Assembly: GCF_003353065.1 (NCBI RefSeq)
Contig: NZ_CP027806.1
Span: forward strand, 124,001-188,000
Reading direction: 5' to 3'
DNA: 64,000 nucleotides
Source: Cyclonatronum proteinivorum
GTDB taxonomy: Bacteria; Bacteroidota; Rhodothermia; Balneolales; Cyclonatronaceae
In this document: positions 8,817 through 17,192 of the stretch, piece by piece
Layout: every line of letters starts with the position of its first letter
Numbering within the stretch: position 1 is the first letter of the stretch
Notes under the pieces: model-generated
The model's input: the letters and a program-made list of their open reading frames with translations, nothing else
The model's database searches: none
Told to the model about the DNA's origin: nothing
Made by a program: the position numbers and the translations under genes

Positions 8817-10730
8817 ATGACCTACCTTTCGGTTGAAAACCTTTCCAAAAGTTTTGGCATCAAGCCATTGTTCAGCGGCATAACCTTCGGGCTTTCGCGG
8901 GGGGACAAGACCGCGCTGGTTGCACCCAACGGCACCGGCAAATCGACCCTGCTGAAGGTGCTGGCCGGAAAAGAAACCGCAGATTCCGGCGAAGTGATGG
9001 TGCGCAACGGCATCCGGCTGGCCTGGCTGGAGCAGGAACCCGCGCTGGATAATGCCCTCACGATTCGGGAGTACATCGGACGGGCGGGTTCAGAAACCGC
9101 CGCGATTATCCAGCGCTACGAAGCCGCGGTGCAGGCGCAGACGGAAAACTATTCCGAGCAAACACAGCAGGCGTTCGACGCCGCGCTTGCCGCTATGGAG
9201 GCTGCCGGTGCCTGGGATTACGAGCAGCGCATGGAGAGCATCCTGAGCAAGCTCGGCATCACGCAGCTTGATCAGTCCATCAGCACGCTATCGGGCGGCG
9301 AGCGCAAACGGGTTGCCCTGGCTTTTGCGCTGCTCGAAAACCCGGACCTGCTCCTGCTCGATGAGCCGACCAATCACCTCGATGTGGAAATGATCGAGTG
9401 GCTCGAAACCTGGCTCATCAAAAGCACGGTCACCCTGCTGATGGTCACGCACGACCGCTATTTTCTGGACCGCATCTGCACGCACATCATCGAAATAGAC
9501 GCCGGACGACTGTACCACCACAAGGGCAATTATTCCTACTACCTCGAGAAAAAAGCCGAGCGGCAGGAAATCGAACAGGTAGAAATCGGCAAGGCGGGTC
9601 AGCTCCTGAAAAAAGAGCTGGAATGGATGCGGCGCTCGCCCAAGGCCCGCACGACCAAATCCAAATCGCGCATTTCCGCTTTTTACGAGACCGAGAAAAA
9701 GGCCAAACAAAAAACGGATGACAGTCAGCTGCGTCTCGAAGTAAGCATGACCCGCATAGGCGGCAAAGTTCTCGAGCTTGAAGGCGTGAACAAATGTTTC
9801 GGCGATACGGTGATTCTGAAGGACTTCAGCTACGAATTTCAGCGGGGGGAGCGCATCGGCATTATCGGGCGCAATGGCGTTGGCAAAAGCACTTTCCTGA
9901 ACATGCTCACGGGCGAGGAGCCGGTCGATTCCGGCTGGCTCGACAGCGGCACGACGCTGGTGTACGGGCATTACAAGCAGCGCGTCGTTGATTTTGATGA
10001 AGAGCGCCGGGTGATTGATATCATCAAAGATGTGGCCGAGTACATTGAGCTGGCCGACGGCAACCGGATTTCGGCTTCGCAGTTTTTGGAGCATTTCATG
10101 TTTCCCGGCAAGATGCAGTACACGCCCGTCGGCAAGCTCAGCGGCGGTGAAAGGCGGCGGCTCGCGCTGATGATGGTGCTGATCAAAAACCCGAATTTTC
10201 TAATCCTCGATGAGCCGACCAACGACCTCGATCTCATCACCCTGAACCGTCTCGAAGAGTTTCTGCTGGATTTTAAGGGATGCCTCATCATTGTATCGCA
10301 CGACCGCTTTTTCATGGATAAGCTGGTGCAGCACTATTTTGTGTTTGAGGGGGATGGCGTCGTGCGCGATTTCAACGGGACCTGGTACGAGTACCGGCAG
10401 GAGCAGGAAGCCCTCGAAGCGGAGGCGCGTGAGCGGAAGAATGCGGAGCGGGATAAACTGCAGCAAGGGGCGGAGAAGTCCGGTGCCGCAAGGGCTGCTT
10501 CGGGCCGAAAAGGGCTGAGCTTCAAAGAGCGGAAACGCTACGAGAAGCTGGAAGCCGAAATCGAAAAAGTGACGGCTTCGCGGGAAGAGGTGGAAGCAGC
10601 AATGAATCAGACCGGACTTTCGCCCGAAGAGATAACCCGGCTTGCCGCGCAGTATGCCGAAATCGGGGAAGCGCTCGAATCGCTCGAAATCGAATGGCTG
10701 GAACTGGCCGAGCGGGCCGAAGAAACGTGA
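8817..10730 (+). CDS. ABC-F family ATPase, Uup-like
   Basis: This 637-residue soluble protein has two tandem ABC ATPase domains and no membrane segment. Domain 1 has a Walker A at residues 36-44 (APNGTGKST), the signature LSGGE at 158-162 and a Walker B followed by DEPTNHLD. Domain 2 has Walker A at 351-359 (GRNGVGKST), LSGGE at 441-445 and DEPTNDLD. The linker between them is charged and coiled, as in the ABC-F P-site tRNA-interaction motif. A C-terminal extension from about residue 555 is a predicted coiled coil with many Glu and Lys, the hallmark of the Uup branch. ABC-F proteins act on the ribosome, resolving stalled or drug-bound complexes; Uup has also been linked to DNA transactions. 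ruvB follows 127 bp downstream on the same strand. Confidence 0.93.
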   Translation: MTYLSVENLSKSFGIKPLFSGITFGLSRGDKTALVAPNGTGKSTLLKVLAGKETADSGEVMVRNGIRLAWLEQEPALDNALTIREYIGRAGSETAAIIQRYEAAVQAQTENYSEQTQQAFDAALAAMEAAGAWDYEQRMESILSKLGITQLDQSISTLSGGERKRVALAFALLENPDLLLLDEPTNHLDVEMIEWLETWLIKSTVTLLMVTHDRYFLDRICTHIIEIDAGRLYHHKGNYSYYLEKKAERQEIEQVEIGKAGQLLKKELEWMRRSPKARTTKSKSRISAFYETEKKAKQKTDDSQLRLEVSMTRIGGKVLELEGVNKCFGDTVILKDFSYEFQRGERIGIIGRNGVGKSTFLNMLTGEEPVDSGWLDSGTTLVYGHYKQRVVDFDEERRVIDIIKDVAEYIELADGNRISASQFLEHFMFPGKMQYTPVGKLSGGERRRLALMMVLIKNPNFLILDEPTNDLDLITLNRLEEFLLDFKGCLIIVSHDRFFMDKLVQHYFVFEGDGVVRDFNGTWYEYRQEQEALEAEARERKNAERDKLQQGAEKSGAARAASGRKGLSFKERKRYEKLEAEIEKVTASREEVEAAMNQTGLSPEEITRLAAQYAEIGEALESLEIEWLELAERAEET

Positions 10731-10857
10731 CCCGGACCAAGCAGCCTGTTACCGGTCCTGATGCCTGAATTGGCGAAACGGCGCAGTTCCGCTTATTTTA
10801 AATCTGTACAAAAGCTGAATTAGGTTTCGGCACCCATCATCCTAAAAAAAGAACACC

Positions 10858-11868
10858 GTGGCAAATCCCAACCTGAACGCAGAACTCCGCGAACATTCCT
10901 TTGAACAAAGCCTGCGACCGCTGCGGCTGAACGAGTTTATTGGTCAGCAAAAAATCATTGATAATCTAAGCGTGTTTATCAAGGCCGCGCGAATGCGGAG
11001 CGAATCGCTCGATCATGTGCTGCTTTCTGGCCCGCCGGGTCTCGGCAAAACGACCCTTGCCACGGTCATCGCCAACGAGATGGGTGTCAGCATGCGGCCG
11101 ACCATCGGGCCGGTGCTCGAAAAACCCGGCGATCTTGCAGGGCTGCTAACCAACCTCGAAGAGGGCGATGTGCTTTTTATTGATGAGATACACCGGCTCA
11201 ATCCCATTGTGGAGGAGTACCTGTACTCGGCCATGGAGGATTTCAAGATTGACATCGTGATCGACAGCGGCCCGAATGCCCGCAGTGTGCAGATCGAGCT
11301 GAAGCGCTTCACCCTTGTGGGGGCGACGACCCGGAAAGGGCTGCTGACAGCTCCGCTTCGCGCACGCTTCGGGATTGACCTGCGCCTCGACTACTACGAT
11401 ACCGAGCTGCTGCAGCTCATCGCCCGGCGGACGGCTTCGATTCTGAACATCGGCCTGAGCGACAAAGGCTCCTTCGAGATTGCCCGCCGCAGCCGGGGCA
11501 CGCCGCGTATCGTGAACCGGCTCGTGCGCCGAACCCGCGATTTCGCTGAGGTAGAAGGCACGGGGGAAATCACCGACATTCTTGCCGACCGCGCCCTGAA
11601 TGCGCTCGACGTGGACTCAAACGGACTTGATGATATGGACATCCGTATTCTGAACGTACTGACGGAGCTGTATAAGGGCAAGCCCGTAGGCCTCGGCACG
11701 CTCGCGGTTGCGGTGAATGAAGAAAAGGGCACGATTGAGGAAGTATATGAGCCGTTTCTGATTCAGGAGGGTTTCCTGCAGCGCACGCCCAAGGGACGCG
11801 TCGCGACGCAGAAAGCATTCGAGTATCTCGGGGTGAAGCGGGATGCGCCCGGCGATTTGTTTGGGTGA
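10858..11868 (+). CDS. ruvB: Holliday junction branch-migration helicase RuvB
   Basis: This 336-residue AAA+ ATPase uses a GTG start. Walker A is GPPGLGKT at residues 58-65, Walker B contains D109-E-I-H, and the family signature GATTRKGLL follows. The C-terminal winged helix ([16 protein letters not shown]) is intact. RuvB forms the hexameric motor that, with RuvA, drives branch migration of Holliday junctions before RuvC cleavage during recombinational repair. Length and motif order match the family. ruvA and ruvC are not in this window, so the genes are dispersed, as is common in this phylum. Confidence 0.98.
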   Translation: MANPNLNAELREHSFEQSLRPLRLNEFIGQQKIIDNLSVFIKAARMRSESLDHVLLSGPPGLGKTTLATVIANEMGVSMRPTIGPVLEKPGDLAGLLTNLEEGDVLFIDEIHRLNPIVEEYLYSAMEDFKIDIVIDSGPNARSVQIELKRFTLVGATTRKGLLTAPLRARFGIDLRLDYYDTELLQLIARRTASILNIGLSDKGSFEIARRSRGTPRIVNRLVRRTRDFAEVEGTGEITDILADRALNALDVDSNGLDDMDIRILNVLTELYKGKPVGLGTLAVAVNEEKGTIEEVYEPFLIQEGFLQRTPKGRVATQKAFEYLGVKRDAPGDLFG

Positions 11869-12092
11869 GGTGCTTTTTTTAAAAAATCCACAGCCTTCAG
11901 CCTTTGCTTTATGCAGATAAATACCGTGTTCTTCACATTATATATGTAACACCGGGAAGTTGGTCCAGCCGCCGGAAGCAAGCATCTCCCAAAAAAAAGA
12001 AAGGCAGGGATGACAGGGAAGCGGGATTTGGGATGAATCGCGGATTGCTTCGGCTGTCAGCCTGCCCGGGTTGATGTTTTGTTTTTGAAAGC

Positions 12093-12869
12093 TTACTTCG
12101 CGTTGAGGCCGCCATCAACGGTGATGGAGGTGCCGGTGAGGAAGCGGCTTTCGTCGGATGCGAGGAAGAGTGCGGCTTCGGCGATTTCGCGGTTGGTGGC
12201 GTAGCGGCCCAGCGGAATCATCTGTTCGAATCCGGCTTTTACTTCGTCGCCTTTGCCGGGTGCGAAGCCGTCTTCGAGGGAGCGCATCATGCGGTTATCG
12301 ACCGGCGAAGGATGGATGCTGTTCACGCGGATGCCGTCGGCGGCCAGTTCGAGTGCGGCTGATTTCATGATGCCGAGGGTTGCGTGCTTGCTCGTCACGT
12401 AGGCGCTCACATTCGGCGTACCCCGCCAGCCGGCCACGGAAGAGGTGATCATCACGCTGCCGCCACCGTTTTCGCGCAGGTGCGGAATCGCGTGTTTCAG
12501 GCCCAGGAAAATGCTTTTCACATTCACGGCCATCACCTTGTCAAACAGCTCTTCGGGGTATTCTGTGATGGGCATCACCTTACCTTCGATACCGGCATTA
12601 AGGAAAAGCACGTCGATTTTGCCGTGCGCGGCGATGGCTTCGCGGGTGTAGCGTTCGACATCGGCATTCAGGCTTACATCGGCGGCGGACCAGGTGACCT
12701 TGCTTCCCTGCGGCAGGCTTGCTACGGCTTCTTTGAGGGTTGCTTCGTCCAGATCTACCAGGTGGATACCCTGTGCGCCTTCTTCGATAAAAAGTACGGC
12801 CGTCTCGAGACCAATGCCGCCGGCACCACCCGTAATAAGGGCTACTTTGTCCTGCATTCGCTTCTTCAT
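12093..12869 (-). CDS. Short-chain dehydrogenase/reductase (SDR)
   Basis: This classical SDR has 258 residues. The Rossmann nucleotide-binding motif is GGAGGIG at residues 14-20, the structural N-A-G is at 91-93, and the catalytic set is Ser144, Tyr157 and Lys161 (YVTSK). Asp39 at the end of beta strand 2 (LVDLDE) favours NAD over NADP by family rules. The substrate cannot be told from sequence; related proteins are annotated as glucose 1-dehydrogenase or 3-oxoacyl-ACP reductase. A clear Shine-Dalgarno GGAGGT sits just before the start, which is unusual in this lineage and supports the chosen ATG. The DUF1684 lipoprotein gene lies upstream on the same strand, about 180 bp away. Confidence 0.92.
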   Translation of the reverse strand: MKKRMQDKVALITGGAGGIGLETAVLFIEEGAQGIHLVDLDEATLKEAVASLPQGSKVTWSAADVSLNADVERYTREAIAAHGKIDVLFLNAGIEGKVMPITEYPEELFDKVMAVNVKSIFLGLKHAIPHLRENGGGSVMITSSVAGWRGTPNVSAYVTSKHATLGIMKSAALELAADGIRVNSIHPSPVDNRMMRSLEDGFAPGKGDEVKAGFEQMIPLGRYATNREIAEAALFLASDESRFLTGTSITVDGGLNAK

Positions 12870-13033
12870 GGTTGACCTCCAAAGTTGGTTTATGGTCAGT
12901 GCCCGAGACGATGTGATAAGCCTGCGTTGCCCGATGTAAACCGCTGCAGAGCGCAGTAGGCAGCGTCTCAGGTTGTTATAATGAAGATAGGAAATGCAGG
13001 TATTGTAAGTTGTAAAACCGATACCAAACAGCT

Positions 13034-13048
13034 AAAAAAGCGCTTTTT
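13034..13048 (-). terminator. Palindrome at the 3' end of the DUF1684 gene
   Basis: The sequence AAAAAGCGCTTTTT is self-complementary and overlaps the stop codon of the minus-strand gene. Flanking CAGCT and AGCTG extend the pairing with a few unpaired bases. On the minus strand a run of T follows the GCGC centre, so it may act as a weak terminator. The loop geometry is poor, hence the low confidence. Confidence 0.3.
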
Positions 13049-13946
13049 AAAAGCTGGCGTGATAGCGTTTTTCACCGGCTTCGATACGCAGGGGCAATCT
13101 GTTTTCCGGGGGCGGAAGCGGGCAGGTTGTGTATTCCGAAAGTGCACAGGGCGGGTTGTAAAGCTTGTTGAAATCGACCATCACGGTGCCGTTCGGGCCG
13201 GGGTTGGGCACATAGAGGAAGCGTCCGCCGCCAAAGGTGTCGTCGCGGTTGGTCTCGTCAGCAACGGTGAGGAAGAGCTGTTCGTCGTTTTCTTCGCCAA
13301 GGGCCCAAAGCGTGTGGGATTCTCCCTTGAGTTCGAAATGCAGTACGCCGGGTGAGTTGGTATCGGTGACCTGCCCCAGCACATTCAGAATGGGCAGGGA
13401 AGCCGGCGCTTCGTGCGGGATGAGGCGGGCTTCTACTTTATACTGCGGCTGAACATCAAAACGCTCAATGCCTGTAAAGCCGGTGTACACGTAGCTCTCC
13501 TGATCGTAAAGCCGCAGGCCAATAGTGCCGCCCCGTTCGATAAAAGTAAAAGCGAGCCGGCCGTGTTCGGCCTCGACCGGGTTTTCTGAGGGAAATGTGA
13601 GGGATCCGTGGAGCGCTTCTCCGCTAACCATAAAAAGGCCGTCTTCAGCAGGACTGAGGGTGATCATGTTACCCTCAACCGTAACCGAACCCGCGAAGGG
13701 AAGGATGCTGTTTTCGGGCAGCACGATGTCGTTTCCGGTATCGGTGCCAAAGGTGTGGGTGCCGTCATTGAGCCAGAACAGGCCGGCAAGTTTGAGCCAG
13801 CCGCGTTCTGCGCTGAGCCTTTCGATACGGTCGGCATGCCAGGCATTGACTTCTTCTTCGTGGGTTGGTTCTGCTGTACACGCAGCAAAAAAAAGCGCCG
13901 CTACAGCTGCAAGAAAACCGCTGCGGACAATAGACATGGTGTGCAT
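13047..13946 (-). CDS. DUF1684 domain lipoprotein
   Basis: This 299-residue protein has an N-terminal lipoprotein signal with the cysteine at residue 23 (LFFAAC), so it is probably lipid-anchored. The body matches DUF1684 proteins: a Trp/Arg-rich start (WHADRIERL, GWLKLAGLFWLNDG), a central DDTFGGGRFLY motif, and the very conserved tail FNKLYNPPCALSEY and PENRLPLRIEAGEKRY. The family is common in Bacteroidota, and its biochemical role is not established as far as I know. An alternative start at Met4 would also give a good signal peptide. The SDR gene lies downstream on the same strand; a functional link is not evident. Confidence 0.9.
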   Translation of the reverse strand: MHTMSIVRSGFLAAVAALFFAACTAEPTHEEEVNAWHADRIERLSAERGWLKLAGLFWLNDGTHTFGTDTGNDIVLPENSILPFAGSVTVEGNMITLSPAEDGLFMVSGEALHGSLTFPSENPVEAEHGRLAFTFIERGGTIGLRLYDQESYVYTGFTGIERFDVQPQYKVEARLIPHEAPASLPILNVLGQVTDTNSPGVLHFELKGESHTLWALGEENDEQLFLTVADETNRDDTFGGGRFLYVPNPGPNGTVMVDFNKLYNPPCALSEYTTCPLPPPENRLPLRIEAGEKRYHASF

Positions 13947-14465
13947 ATAATTAAAATTCTGAATTTGTTCAGTTTACGCTAACAGGGGCTTTGTGCCTAT
14001 CTTAAAATAAGGGAATAAAGCCCGATGTAAAAAGAGGATCGGTGTCCGGACATCTTTGGGAATTAAGCAAAGCACCCTTAGCTCACCATGCCTGCGGTCG
14101 GGAAGATGTGCAGTTTTTGCATGAGTAACTCTACTTAAATGGAAGTGAACCGAGCGGGAATCAACGATGCTGGCAGAAAAGATTTACAGTGAAAACAGCG
14201 GCTTATCTCAGGCCCGCCGTTTGGGGTTTATGGGGTTGAATTACAGGGGTTTAAGGGGAATTCCGGATATGCCGGAGCTAAAGAACATTACAATGTGAGC
14301 ATTCATCGATGAATAAAGCCTGATCGTCGAAAAGCGGTCGAAAATCAGTTACTTGCCCCATACCTTTAATTTAGAAAAAGTACGGAGAACAAAGCATCAG
14401 ATCCGCACCATCTGATCAGACGTAGTTCCAAGTATATAAATACACAAAGCAACACTCACAACCAT
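13947..14465. other. Intergenic region between divergent genes
   Basis: About 520 bp lie between the DUF1684 gene and the LruC-domain gene and should contain both promoters. The only structure noticed is a perfect 14-bp palindrome at 14301-14314. No coding frame or dispersed repeat is visible. Confidence 0.5.
14301..14314. promoter_or_regulatory. 14-bp palindrome upstream of the LruC gene
   Basis: ATTCATCGATGAAT is a perfect palindrome about 150 bp before the LruC-domain gene. A related sequence (GAGTATTCATCGACGAA) occurs at 17086-17102, about 90 bp upstream of the CotH-domain gene. A shared regulator-binding site is possible but rests on two examples. Confidence 0.3.
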
Positions 14466-16343
14466 GTGCTCAATACAATGAAAAACAACATCACCTCCAA
14501 AACAGCCGGTTTGGCGGTATTGTTTGCAGGCATGCTCTTACTGAGTTCCTGCGATACCGTTTCGACCTCTAACGACGATCCCACCGGCGCATTCACGGTG
14601 CCTAAAGGGTTTAATTTTCAGACAACTACCAATGTAACCCTTAACCTACGTGCATCAGACATTGCGGCGGGAAGCACGGTAATCCGGGTATATGACGGCC
14701 ATCCGTTCATGGGCGGAAACATAATTCGCGAAACACCGCTAACTGCAGGTCAGAGCCGCACCCTTAACCTTAGCGTTGGCGCACACGCACAGGAAAACCT
14801 TTGGGTGCTATCCACACTGCCAAGCGGTCTGATGAGTGCTCACAAAGTTGAGCTATCAGGAAGTACGGCTCAGGTAAATGTAGTAACCAAGCGCGATGAA
14901 AGCGAGTCTGACAGTGGTATGCTCCGCGGCACATTCGATGACCCTGGAAATCACGGCTTTGTAACAACAGGCGAGACCGCATGGGCAGGCTTGCATGGCA
15001 CTGGTTACACGATAACAAATGATTTTGAATTAGGTAATACTAATTTCTATGAGAATCTCTGCTGGGTATTTGCTGGGGGTCAGGTAAACGGTCCCAGCCC
15101 GATTACTGGACAGAGAGCTTTTCAAACGCAAAATCCTACCGAAAACAGCTTTCCGAATTCGGTTACAACACCCTGGATTGAATTTAATGGTACGGGTACA
15201 ATCACATTCAATTGGACGCAAAGCGGTAATCCAACTAGCCGCCGTGCAATATTAGGTCTGTATTACAGCGACGTCCACGGGAATGCAGATACAGCTAACC
15301 CGCTATATATACAGGCATATAGCGCAAATCAAAGTGGTGTAGTTATGAATGCAACGGTAGATATACCAGCTCATCTTACTGGTGTGCGCCGTCTGGTTTG
15401 GAACTTTTTGGAAGTAGGAGGAAACAACCGTGGTTCACTGGATGACATAGTGATTTCGGGTACACTCGCTACTACTGGAGCTCCAGCATGCGCTCCCACC
15501 GGTGGCTCTGCCAATCAAACGGAGTTTGTGAACCACTATCCTGCAGCCAATGTATTCGGTACCCTTGCATTCGAAGACAACTGGCCCGGTTTTGGTGACT
15601 ATGACATGAACGACCTTGTTCTGGGCTACAACATCCGTGAAATAACCAATGCCAACGATGAAGTGATCCGCATTGAAATGACGCACCAAATCCGCGCAAT
15701 CGGTGGTGTACTGCGCACCGGCTTTGGGTATCAGTTCCCGTTTGAGGCGTCTGCGGTAGCCTCTGTGAACGGTCAGCGCCTTAACACATCGCTTGTAAGT
15801 AATGATGCAAACGGAACCGAAGCGGGTCAGGATAGCGCCGTAGTCATTCTCTGGGATAACTCAACCGAAAACATGCCAACTTTTTCAAATGTGGTTCCCG
15901 GGCGCTTTACTGAATATGATGTGATTGAGAGTACAATTACCTTCAATAACCCTGTTCCAAAATCGGAAGTTGGAAACGCTCCGTATAATCCTTTTATCTT
16001 CGTTCATGGTATCCGTAACGGCGAACCTTTTGGCGGACGCGGACATGAAGTACACCTGAAAGGCATGCCCCCTACTTCTCTGGCCGATGAAAATATTTTT
16101 GGCGATGCAAGTGATGCGTCTGACCCGGAAAACGGCTTATACTACCAAAGCAAGGATGGTCTGAACTGGGCCATTCACATCCCGGTACCGTTTGTGTATC
16201 CTAGGAGTCAGACAGCAATCACGGATGCTTACACTAACTTTAAAGCCTGGGCTGAAAATGGTGGAACCGCCTTCCCGGATTGGTACGTGGATGTTGAAGG
16301 TAATCTTAATGAAGAAAAAGTTTACCGCAGACCTCAGAACTAA
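14466..16343 (+). CDS. LruC domain-containing lipoprotein
   Basis: This 625-residue protein starts with a lipoprotein signal; the lipobox cysteine is residue 29 (LLLSSC), or 25 if translation starts at the second ATG (14478), which also looks good. The central part has a jelly-roll-like segment with GSLDDIVISG near residue 325. The C-terminal part from about residue 355 is an LruC (DUF4842) domain, recognised by FEDNWPGFGDYDMNDLVLGY and the later PYNPFIFV. LruC proteins are surface or secreted proteins of Bacteroidota and some proteobacteria with no settled function. A strong terminator follows 42 bp after the stop. The next gene downstream is another surface protein with a CotH domain. Confidence 0.9.
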   Translation: MLNTMKNNITSKTAGLAVLFAGMLLLSSCDTVSTSNDDPTGAFTVPKGFNFQTTTNVTLNLRASDIAAGSTVIRVYDGHPFMGGNIIRETPLTAGQSRTLNLSVGAHAQENLWVLSTLPSGLMSAHKVELSGSTAQVNVVTKRDESESDSGMLRGTFDDPGNHGFVTTGETAWAGLHGTGYTITNDFELGNTNFYENLCWVFAGGQVNGPSPITGQRAFQTQNPTENSFPNSVTTPWIEFNGTGTITFNWTQSGNPTSRRAILGLYYSDVHGNADTANPLYIQAYSANQSGVVMNATVDIPAHLTGVRRLVWNFLEVGGNNRGSLDDIVISGTLATTGAPACAPTGGSANQTEFVNHYPAANVFGTLAFEDNWPGFGDYDMNDLVLGYNIREITNANDEVIRIEMTHQIRAIGGVLRTGFGYQFPFEASAVASVNGQRLNTSLVSNDANGTEAGQDSAVVILWDNSTENMPTFSNVVPGRFTEYDVIESTITFNNPVPKSEVGNAPYNPFIFVHGIRNGEPFGGRGHEVHLKGMPPTSLADENIFGDASDASDPENGLYYQSKDGLNWAIHIPVPFVYPRSQTAITDAYTNFKAWAENGGTAFPDWYVDVEGNLNEEKVYRRPQN

Positions 16344-16384
16344 AAAGCGGGACTTAAAGCACTTGCTTCATGTGTGTGTGTGCA

Positions 16385-16434
16385 GGCCTCTCCGAAAGGG
16401 TATAACGCCCAATCGGAGAGGCCTTTTTTATTTT
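16385..16434 (+). terminator. Rho-independent terminator of the LruC gene
   Basis: A perfect 11-bp stem GGCCTCTCCGA / TCGGAGAGGCC with a 17-nt loop is followed by TTTTTT. It begins about 40 bp after the stop codon of the LruC-domain gene. Confidence 0.92.
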
Positions 16435-16825
16435 AATTCCCCCATGGTGTTATCCGGAGATAAACAAATTGCTGTAAATAATACAGGTTCTTCCTGAAGC
16501 TTCTAAAACAGACTGTGATTTACCCGCTCCTGTATCTTCTCCAAGATCGAACGGTAAGCAATATAAAATCTTTGCCTTAGCCTGCAATCCGACTGATAAA
16601 TACACTCATTTCAGGAGCAGCAGCCGGAATAATCGGGGACCGTATTCTGTCGGAACAAGCACTAATACGTACTGCTGCGTACAGGACATCGTGCAAAACC
16701 AGGTGTTTATCGGGCTGAAAGCGGGAGTTATCGAATATTACGCCAGAATATCCGCATTACTACGTATTATTAGATTGGTATTAATAAGTATTACACATTC
16801 GAAATGTAATTCTTCAGTTTAAAGT

Positions 16826-16915
16826 CAAAAAGGTTATCTGCAATGGAATGTAACGTCTGATGAGGTCAGCTCGCTGGACATTCAGCAGTATAAAGACCGG
16901 GAGACTGACCATTAG
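16826..16915 (+). pseudogene. Possible remnant of a secreted-protein domain
   Basis: A 29-codon open segment without a start reads QKGYLQWNVTSDEVSSLDIQ and then ends at TAG. The L-Q-W-x-V-T-S-x(5)-L-D-I-Q spacing resembles the FN3-like module that precedes T9SS sorting domains in many Bacteroidota proteins (x-L-x-W-x-T-x-S-E...F-x-V-Q). It lies in an 850-bp gap between two surface-protein genes, upstream of an orphan terminator. It is short and the likeness could be chance. Confidence 0.3.
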
Positions 16916-17036
16916 GACAGCCTGATAAAAAGCAATGCTGCCCGAAAAGTGCGGAGCGGAACAGATTAAGATTTTGAAGAAATACAGAAATATGACCCAT
17001 TAGGTATTCATGGTTAGCTATAAGCTAAAGTTCGAA

Positions 17037-17070
17037 CCCGTCGGCAAGGAATTGCCGGCGGGTTTTTTTT
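17037..17070 (+). terminator. Orphan intrinsic terminator
   Basis: The stem CCCGTCGGCAA / TTGCCGGCGGG (one G-T pair) with a GGAA loop is followed by eight T. No intact gene ends before it: the nearest stop on this strand is at 16343 and has its own terminator. A perfect 6-bp hairpin, TTAGCT-ATA-AGCTAA, lies at 17015-17029. Together they suggest the 3' end of a small RNA or of a decayed gene. Confidence 0.8.
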
Positions 17071-17094
17071 GTGGGTTCAATGATTGAGTATTCA

Positions 17095-17119
17095 TCGACG
17101 AAAAAGGCGGTTTCGTCGA
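17095..17119. promoter_or_regulatory. 9-bp inverted repeat upstream of the CotH gene
   Basis: TCGACGAAA and TTTCGTCGA are perfectly complementary, separated by 7 nt, and lie about 75 bp before the CotH-domain gene. No T-run follows, so it is more likely an operator or 5'-UTR hairpin than a terminator. Confidence 0.4.
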
Positions 17120-17192
17120 ATAGTGGTATTAATATGTCTATGTTTTCAATTATTTTACTTGTCTAACCATTAAATACAACACGACTAAACGA

